NCBI GenBank assembly: GCA_022600695.1
Contig: JAHZJY010000220.1
Span: forward strand, 1 to 8,712
Length of the DNA stretch: 8,712 nt
Direction: 5' to 3'
DNA from: Actinomycetes bacterium
GTDB lineage: Bacteria > Actinomycetota > Actinomycetes > Mycobacteriales > Mycobacteriaceae
Shown here: positions 5,446 to 8,712 of the stretch, in pieces
Layout of the letters: each line of letters opens with the position of its first letter
How positions within the stretch are numbered: the stretch's first letter is position 1
Program-made: the position numbers and the translations under genes
The notes under the pieces: model-generated
Database searches by the model: none
Seen by the model: only the letters and a program-made list of their open reading frames with translations
What the model was told of the DNA's origin: nothing

Positions 5446-5885
5446 GACTGCGTCCAGGGCAGGCCCTCCGCGCGCCAGCCGGTGACACCGCGGCGACCCG
5501 CCTCGTCGGGCCGGCCCTCGAAGCCCTCCAACATGTTGTAGGAAGGGCCGATACCGGCGGCGGTGGCGGCCTCCGCCGCGGGAATCGAGCGGTTACCGGC
5601 CCGGCACAGGAAGATCACCGGCCGCTCCCCCGGGGCGACACCCGCGGCGATCAGGTCGGCGACGAAGTTCTCTGCGCGCCCACCGAAGGAGTTCCAGTCG
5701 ACGAACACGACCTGCCGACCCAGACCGGACAGGTCCGGCACCCCCACCGACCTCCATTCGGAGTCGGTGCGGACGTCGACGAGCACCGCTTCGGGGTTGT
5801 CGTTGAGCAGCGTCCAGCTTTCCTGGGGGGTGATGTCTCCGGCATAGCTCACGTTCGTGAGTCTGGCATATCTGCGGATCGTCAT
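5442..5885 (-). CDS. Rhodanese-like domain protein, coupled to metZ
   Basis: From ATG at 5885 the protein has 147 residues and is a single rhodanese domain. AVLVDVRTDSEW (33-44) is the typical first strand and CH2A-like motif, and the active loop CRAGNRS starts with C94, the predicted persulfide-bearing cysteine, so it is probably catalytically competent. It likely handles sulfane sulfur in the cytosol. Its ATGA overlap with metZ implies co-translation and suggests a role in sulfur supply or in protecting the pathway, which is inference. As I recall, M. tuberculosis has the same pair (Rv0390, Rv0391). The start is uncertain: the frame is open up to 5993, ATG 5885 gives MTIRRYARLTNVSYAG, and GTG at 5852 (VSYAGDITP) would give 136 residues. 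The palindrome at 5848-5861 covers that second start. Confidence 0.9.
   Translation of the reverse strand: MTIRRYARLTNVSYAGDITPQESWTLLNDNPEAVLVDVRTDSEWRSVGVPDLSGLGRQVVFVDWNSFGGRAENFVADLIAAGVAPGERPVIFLCRAGNRSIPAAEAATAAGIGPSYNMLEGFEGRPDEAGRRGVTGWRAEGLPWTQS
5848..5861. promoter_or_regulatory. Palindrome CTCACG-TT-CGTGAG near the rhodanese start
   Basis: A perfect 6-bp inverted repeat with a 2-nt centre lies at the beginning of the rhodanese gene, over the alternative GTG start at 5852. If translation starts at 5852 it would sit at the promoter or start as an operator; if at 5885 it is inside the coding region. It may also be chance in GC-rich DNA. Confidence 0.25.
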
Positions 5886-5950
5886 GGCAGGCTGGGCGAG
5901 CACCACAGATTTCCCAGCAACGCCAGGATGACCCCGGGAGGACCACTGCC

Positions 5951-5971
5951 ATGACCGGTCGGGCGGGATGA
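5951..5971 (+). CDS. Six-codon upstream ORF (MTGRAG) overlapping the DUF202 start
   Basis: ATG at 5951 opens a 6-residue frame that ends with TGA at 5969-5971, overlapping the ATG of the DUF202 gene at 5968-5970. The best Shine-Dalgarno in the region, GGGAGGA at 5936-5942, is placed 8 nt before this ATG and is too far from ATG 5968 (25 nt). This suggests translation begins at the small ORF and couples to the membrane protein gene. The alternative is that the DUF202 start is at 5968 with a distant or absent ribosome site. Confidence 0.35.
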   Translation: MTGRAG

Positions 5972-6339
5972 TCCAGCGCAAGCCGCCCATCAAGAGTGTC
6001 GGCAGCGACCCCGATTATCGGTTCACCCTGGCCAATGAACGAACCTTCCTGGCGTGGCTGCGGACCGGACTGGCGCTGCTGGCGGGCGCGGTCGCCCTGG
6101 CCAGCCTGGTCCATCACTTCGGCCCCAGACCGATCCGGATCGGGATCACCGCGCTGCTGCTCGGGTTGTCGCTGACCGTCACCGTCGGCGCCTATGTGCG
6201 ATGGGACCGCACCGAGCGGGCACTGCGGCAGAACCGCCCGCTGCCCATCGATCCGCTACCCCGGTTGATCGTCATCGGCCTCGGTGTGATCACCATCGCG
6301 GCGGCCGTGCTCATCTATCTGGCCGAGACCGGCGCATGA
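5968..6339 (+). CDS. DUF202 family membrane protein (YidH-like), first of a pair
   Basis: This 123-residue protein has the DUF202 signature DPDYRFTLANERTFLAWLRTGLAL at residues 14-37, where a charged N-terminal helix with the NERTFLAWLRT motif leads into the first membrane segment. Three membrane segments are visible at about 31-48, 56-75 and 98-118, and the Arg-rich loop at about 77-90 would lie in the cytosol. The family occurs widely in bacteria and its biochemical function is not established. It diverges from the rhodanese gene after 82 bp. Its stop overlaps the start of the second DUF202 gene (ATGA). Translation may be coupled to a six-codon ORF upstream. No clear -10 is seen in the divergent gap. 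Confidence 0.9.
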   Translation: MIQRKPPIKSVGSDPDYRFTLANERTFLAWLRTGLALLAGAVALASLVHHFGPRPIRIGITALLLGLSLTVTVGAYVRWDRTERALRQNRPLPIDPLPRLIVIGLGVITIAAAVLIYLAETGA

Positions 6340-6680
6340 CGGGCCAGGATTCCCATGTACTGATCGACGCCGCCGGACCGGCCGAGCGAACCGCGTTGTC
6401 GTGGCAACGGACCGCGCTGGGAGTGGTGGTGATCGGGGCGCTGGCGGTGCGCTGGTGCCTGAACGAGGGATATCCGGTGTGGCCGGGCATCGTGCTGGCG
6501 ACTTTCGGCGGGGTCGTCGGCCTGCTGCTGGGGCGTCAGCGCTACCTGCGGATCATGAAAACCGTGCGGGCCGGAGAAACGCCGCTGTCGCGGTACCTGG
6601 TCCCGGCGACCGCGCTCTTCATGGTGCTCATCGTCGCCGCGATCAGCGCCGGGGTCGGGATCGAACTGGCCAGTCTCTGA
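6336..6680 (+). CDS. DUF202 domain membrane protein, second of a pair
   Basis: ATG at 6336 overlaps the stop of the preceding gene by 4 bp and opens a 114-residue frame. Residues 17-32 (AERTALSWQRTALGVV) are a DUF202-type signature in which SWQRT replaces AWLRT of the partner. Three membrane segments are visible at about 27-40, 48-65 and 88-110, with the basic loop RQRYLRIMKTVR at 67-78. The two proteins are diverged paralogs with the same topology, and their translational overlap suggests a hetero-oligomeric membrane complex, which is inference. A longer frame upstream in the same phase overlaps the first gene and is a shadow. Confidence 0.88.
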   Translation: MTGQDSHVLIDAAGPAERTALSWQRTALGVVVIGALAVRWCLNEGYPVWPGIVLATFGGVVGLLLGRQRYLRIMKTVRAGETPLSRYLVPATALFMVLIVAAISAGVGIELASL

Positions 6681-6703
6681 CCGGCCGGCCGGCGGAGACC
6701 GGC
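6681..6703. terminator. GC palindrome between convergent genes, possible terminator
   Basis: Right after the TGA of the second DUF202 gene lies the self-complementary CCGGCCGGCCGG (6681-6692), and an overlapping hairpin GCCGG-6 nt-CCGGC spans 6688-6703. The gap to the convergent membrane protein gene is only 27 bp, so a bidirectional stop here would make sense. There is no T-run, and the stem is short. Confidence 0.3.
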
Positions 6704-6707
6704 GGAT

Positions 6708-7145
6708 CTATCGCGGCCCCGGCGAGCAGACCGTCCACCCGCCGTTCTCCCGGACGAAGACCATCGGCGCCGATACCGTGTCGTCGGGCGTTTTCTCGAA
6801 GTGATACGAGACCGTCGCGGTGGCCCGGTCGCCGGTCACGGCCAGATCGGTGATGTCATCGACCACCCGGGCGCCCTTGTCGGCGGCGGACCGGCGCTGG
6901 TCGGCCAGCACCTGCGTCTCGGCGCCCTGCTGGGCCAGACAGGTGAAGGTGCGGAAGTCGGCGTAGTCCTCACGCTGCAGGGCGTCGTTCTGCCCGACGG
7001 TGGCGCGGCCTATCTGGGCCTCCTCGGGGGCGACGTCACCCCCGACCAGTCGCAGCGCGAAGACGGCGATCACAGCGACCCCGACGATCGCCAGGGCGGT
7101 CAGGATCGGCATCACGGTGGACCGGTTATCGTCGGGTTCGGTCAT
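6708..7145 (-). CDS. Single-pass membrane protein with NTF2-like (DUF4878-type) extracytoplasmic domain
   Basis: This 145-residue protein has a short polar cytosolic N-terminus, one membrane helix at about 12-34 (VMPILTALAIVGVAVIAVFALRL), and an outside domain of about 105 residues. The domain pattern of a helix with DYADFRTFTCL, an alternating strand region (DRATATVSYHFEK) and a final VFVRENGGWTVCSPG strand is typical of the small DUF4878/NTF2-like domains common in actinobacterial membrane proteins and lipoproteins. C69 and C140 could form a disulfide outside the membrane. There is no lipobox, so it is not a lipoprotein. It is not an enzyme by any visible motif. It lies 22 bp after the AAA ATPase gene on the same strand, with a possible own promoter in that gap. 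Confidence 0.75.
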   Translation of the reverse strand: MTEPDDNRSTVMPILTALAIVGVAVIAVFALRLVGGDVAPEEAQIGRATVGQNDALQREDYADFRTFTCLAQQGAETQVLADQRRSAADKGARVVDDITDLAVTGDRATATVSYHFEKTPDDTVSAPMVFVRENGGWTVCSPGPR

Positions 7146-7153
7146 AGCCGATC

Positions 7154-7159
7154 AGGATA
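7154..7159 (-). promoter_or_regulatory. -10-like TATCCT before the membrane protein gene
   Basis: On the minus strand TATCCT fits TANNNT and ends 8 nt before the ATG at 7145, close to the leaderless distance. It lies in the 22-bp gap after the ATPase stop and could give the membrane protein an independent transcript. No Shine-Dalgarno is seen in the gap. Confidence 0.4.
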
Positions 7160-7167
7160 GGCGGGCG

Positions 7168-8289
7168 TCAGTGCCGGTCGGGCCAGTGCCAGGCCGGTTC
7201 GTCGAGTAACCGCCGGCCCTGCACCACCGTTCGGCCCTCCCGACTGCCGAGTTCGAGCAGACCCGGTTCGTCGGAACCGCTCCGCCGCAGCGCCGAGACC
7301 AGCGCGGCGGAATGGGTGACGACGACGACTTGGGAACGTTCCGATGCCCGGGTGATCAACTCCGCAAGGGCGGGCAGCAAATCCGGGTGCAGACTGCCCT
7401 CCGGCTCGTTGAGCACGGTAAGCCGTGCCGGCCGCGGGGACAACAGCGCCGCCACCCACAGCAGGTAGCGCAACGTGCCGTCGGAGAGTTCGGCGGCGCT
7501 GAGCGGCCGCCGCATGCCGGGTTGCTGGAGCATCAGCTCGAATCGACCGCCGTCGGAGACCACCTGCACCCGGCTGCCCGGGAAGGCCGCGTGCACCGAC
7601 TCGGTCATGGCCGCGGCATCCCCGATCTCGGCGATGGTCTGCCAGGCGGCCGCCAGGTCAGACCCGTCGTGGTTCAACACCACGGTCCGGGTGCCGACGC
7701 GCGGCTGACGCGCGGGCGCGGCGCCGTCGGTGCGGACGTGGTCATAGAACCGCCATCCGCGCATCTGGTCCCGCAGCGCCAGCAGTTCGGGGGCTTCGCG
7801 CGGATCGGCCAGCTCACTGATCATGCTGTCGTAGGGCCGCAGCGCCGTGGCTACCGCGCGCCAGTCGCCGGCGTCATCGCGCACCTGAACCAGCGGGCCG
7901 GAACGCTGCGCCATCAGGGCGGCCGGTCGCAGCACCGGGCCGGCCCACACCGCCTCGGATTTGATCTCCGGGTCGAACGAGAAGGCCGTCGCGCCCCCCT
8001 GCGGCAAGCCGAGATCGACCGCGTAGCCGACATCGTCACCGGCGAAGCCGAGTTTGAGGCTGACCGGGCCCGTGCCCCCGGGCCCGGCCCACATGGTCGA
8101 GCCCAGGCCGCCCTCCCGGGCCAGGGCGTTGACCGCACCGTTGCGCGCCATATCCGCCAGCAGCCGCAACGCCCGGTACAGGCTGGATTTTCCGCTGCCG
8201 TTGGGACCGGTGACCACGGTGCACCGCCGTAGCGGTACCACCAGGTCGCGCAATGACCGGTAGTTCGCCACGGCGAGGGTGTCGAGCAC
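7168..8289 (-). CDS. Stand-alone AAA family ATPase (RecF/SMC-like, AAA_21 type)
   Basis: This 373-residue protein carries an ABC-type ATPase fold. The N-terminus LAVANYRSLRDLVVPL leads to the Walker A GPNGSGKSS at 28-36. The signature LSDGTLR is at 268-274, Walker B with the catalytic glutamate is LTVLNEPEGSLHP (290-302, E295), and the H-loop is VVVVTHSA with H326. An insert of about 200 residues between Walker A and the signature replaces a long coiled coil, as in small predicted ATPases (COG4637-like). Walker B has Asn (N294) where Asp is usual; I believe this occurs in that subfamily. No nuclease or TOPRIM domain is fused or adjacent, so a defence role is not supported. The start is GTG at 8289, 6 nt after a -10 hexamer. 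The role is unknown; the downstream membrane protein is the only operon partner. Confidence 0.88.
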   Translation of the reverse strand: MLDTLAVANYRSLRDLVVPLRRCTVVTGPNGSGKSSLYRALRLLADMARNGAVNALAREGGLGSTMWAGPGGTGPVSLKLGFAGDDVGYAVDLGLPQGGATAFSFDPEIKSEAVWAGPVLRPAALMAQRSGPLVQVRDDAGDWRAVATALRPYDSMISELADPREAPELLALRDQMRGWRFYDHVRTDGAAPARQPRVGTRTVVLNHDGSDLAAAWQTIAEIGDAAAMTESVHAAFPGSRVQVVSDGGRFELMLQQPGMRRPLSAAELSDGTLRYLLWVAALLSPRPARLTVLNEPEGSLHPDLLPALAELITRASERSQVVVVTHSAALVSALRRSGSDEPGLLELGSREGRTVVQGRRLLDEPAWHWPDRH

Positions 8290-8295
8290 GCCGAA

Positions 8296-8301
8296 ACCCT
8301 A
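8296..8301 (-). promoter_or_regulatory. -10 element TAGGGT, probable leaderless promoter of the ATPase gene
   Basis: On the minus strand TAGGGT fits TANNNT and is followed by exactly 6 nt (TTCGGC) before the GTG start at 8289, so the transcript would begin at the start codon. No Shine-Dalgarno is present. No convincing -35 is seen. A 12-bp palindrome lies directly upstream of the hexamer. Confidence 0.58.
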
Positions 8302-8302
8302 T

Positions 8303-8314
8303 CCGGGCGCCCGG
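8303..8314. promoter_or_regulatory. 12-bp palindrome CCGGGCGCCCGG in the divergent ATPase/MMPL gap
   Basis: A perfect palindrome lies in the 43-bp gap between two divergent genes, one base upstream of the ATPase -10 hexamer. A repressor bound there could control both genes. Palindromes of G and C are common by chance in this GC-rich DNA, so this is only a candidate operator. Confidence 0.3.
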
Positions 8315-8332
8315 TATTGGAAGATGAGGACC

Positions 8333-8712
8333 ATGCACCGCGTGCCCGCCGTCAGCCGTCCGCTGTGGGATCGGTTCGGCGGGTTGGTCTCATCCCCACT
8401 GTCCTGGGTGCTGGCGTTGGTCGTGACCCTGGCCGGCGGTGCGCTGCTGGCGCTGGTGCCGGACACCGGTTCCGCCGAACAGGCCCCGGTGGTTCTTCCG
8501 GCGGGCGCCGAGTCGGCCCAGGTCACCGAGTTGCTCAAGCAGTTCCCCGGCGGGGATCAGGCACCGGTGATCCTGTTGGTCACCCGCTCCGACGGCCAGC
8601 CGCTGTCACCCGCTGATCTCGCCGCCGCCGACCAGGCCCGCGCCCGCACGGTGGCCGCGGCCGGGGACCGGGGCGGACCACCCATCCCGCCGGTGCCGTC
8701 CGCCGACGGCGA
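8333..8712 (+). CDS. MMPL family transporter, N-terminal fragment (runs off window end)
   Basis: ATG at 8333 opens a frame without a stop to the window edge, 126 full codons. One membrane helix is visible at about 24-44 (SWVLALVVTLAGGALLALVPD), followed by an outside region with LPAGAESAQVTELLKQFPGGDQAPVILLVTRSDGQPL, the typical start of the first porter domain in MMPL/RND transporters of actinobacteria. Such proteins export lipids or other hydrophobic molecules using the proton gradient; the substrate here is unknown. An in-frame ATG at 8324 is an alternative start; a GAGGA lies 2 nt before ATG 8333, which is rather close. Frames on the other strand and in other phases here are shadows. The gene diverges from the ATPase gene after 43 bp. 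Confidence 0.85.
   Translation, partial: MHRVPAVSRPLWDRFGGLVSSPLSWVLALVVTLAGGALLALVPDTGSAEQAPVVLPAGAESAQVTELLKQFPGGDQAPVILLVTRSDGQPLSPADLAAADQARARTVAAAGDRGGPPIPPVPSADG

Noticed and set aside
4885..5541. Long plus-strand frame opposite metZ and the rhodanese gene
   Set aside because: It mirrors the codon pattern of metZ on the other strand, and the minus-strand product is a clear family member.
5446..5967. Methionine-related riboswitch upstream of metZ
   Set aside because: metZ overlaps the rhodanese gene, and the 82 bp before the rhodanese start are too short and show no riboswitch-like folding pattern.
7312..8232. 306-codon plus-strand frame opposite the AAA ATPase
   Set aside because: The ATPase carries intact Walker A, signature and Walker B motifs; the opposite frame is a His/Gly/Arg-rich shadow.
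7168..8289. Anti-phage defence system built on the SMC-like ATPase
   Set aside because: No TOPRIM, HNH, HEPN or other effector is fused or adjacent; neighbours are a small membrane protein and an exporter.

Overview
The window looks like chromosome of a mycobacterium, most likely a fast-growing Mycolicibacterium-type species. It is GC-rich, uses GTG starts, encodes a full-length F420-dependent glucose-6-phosphate dehydrogenase, and carries MetZ preceded by a rhodanese, an arrangement I recall from Mycobacterium tuberculosis. There are no tRNA or rRNA genes, no CRISPR array and no recognisable transposase gene. The species call is inference from gene content.

Layout. Positions 1-132 (minus) hold the N-terminus of phosphate acetyltransferase (pta), cut by the window edge. 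Then comes a 262-bp stretch with no supportable gene, followed by fgd1 (395-1405, minus). Divergent from fgd1, after only 38 bp, are a metallo-beta-lactamase-fold hydrolase (1444-2175, plus) and a short-chain dehydrogenase (2186-3043, plus). Between the convergent 3' ends of the dehydrogenase and metZ sits a compact module: a C-rich tract, a 54-bp inverted repeat, one gene encoding an AbiEi-like winged helix joined to a DUF559/Vsr-like nuclease fold (3190-4095, plus), a second copy of the 54-bp repeat in inverted orientation, and a G-rich tandem array. On the minus strand, the rhodanese gene (5442-5885) overlaps metZ (4219-5445) by 4 bp. Divergent from them are two overlapping DUF202 membrane protein genes (5968-6339 and 6336-6680, plus). 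Convergent with these is a minus-strand pair: an RecF/SMC-like AAA ATPase (7168-8289) followed by a single-pass membrane protein (6708-7145). The last gene, an MMPL-family transporter (8333 onward, plus), runs off the window.

How the genes work together. fgd1 supplies reduced F420, and its neighbour pta belongs to acetyl-phosphate metabolism. MetZ makes homocysteine from O-succinylhomoserine and sulfide, and the coupled rhodanese points to sulfur handling. Several genes have a TANNNT -10 hexamer placed 6-8 nt before the start codon, the arrangement expected of leaderless mycobacterial transcripts.

The least ordinary part is 3044-4218. A single nuclease-like gene is bracketed by 54-bp inverted repeats of 45/54 identity, each with a 22-bp hairpin whose stem shows one compensatory base-pair change, and both flanked outside by G-tract arrays. 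It may be a small IR-bounded element or a gene framed by two REP-like hairpins. Sequence alone cannot decide between these.
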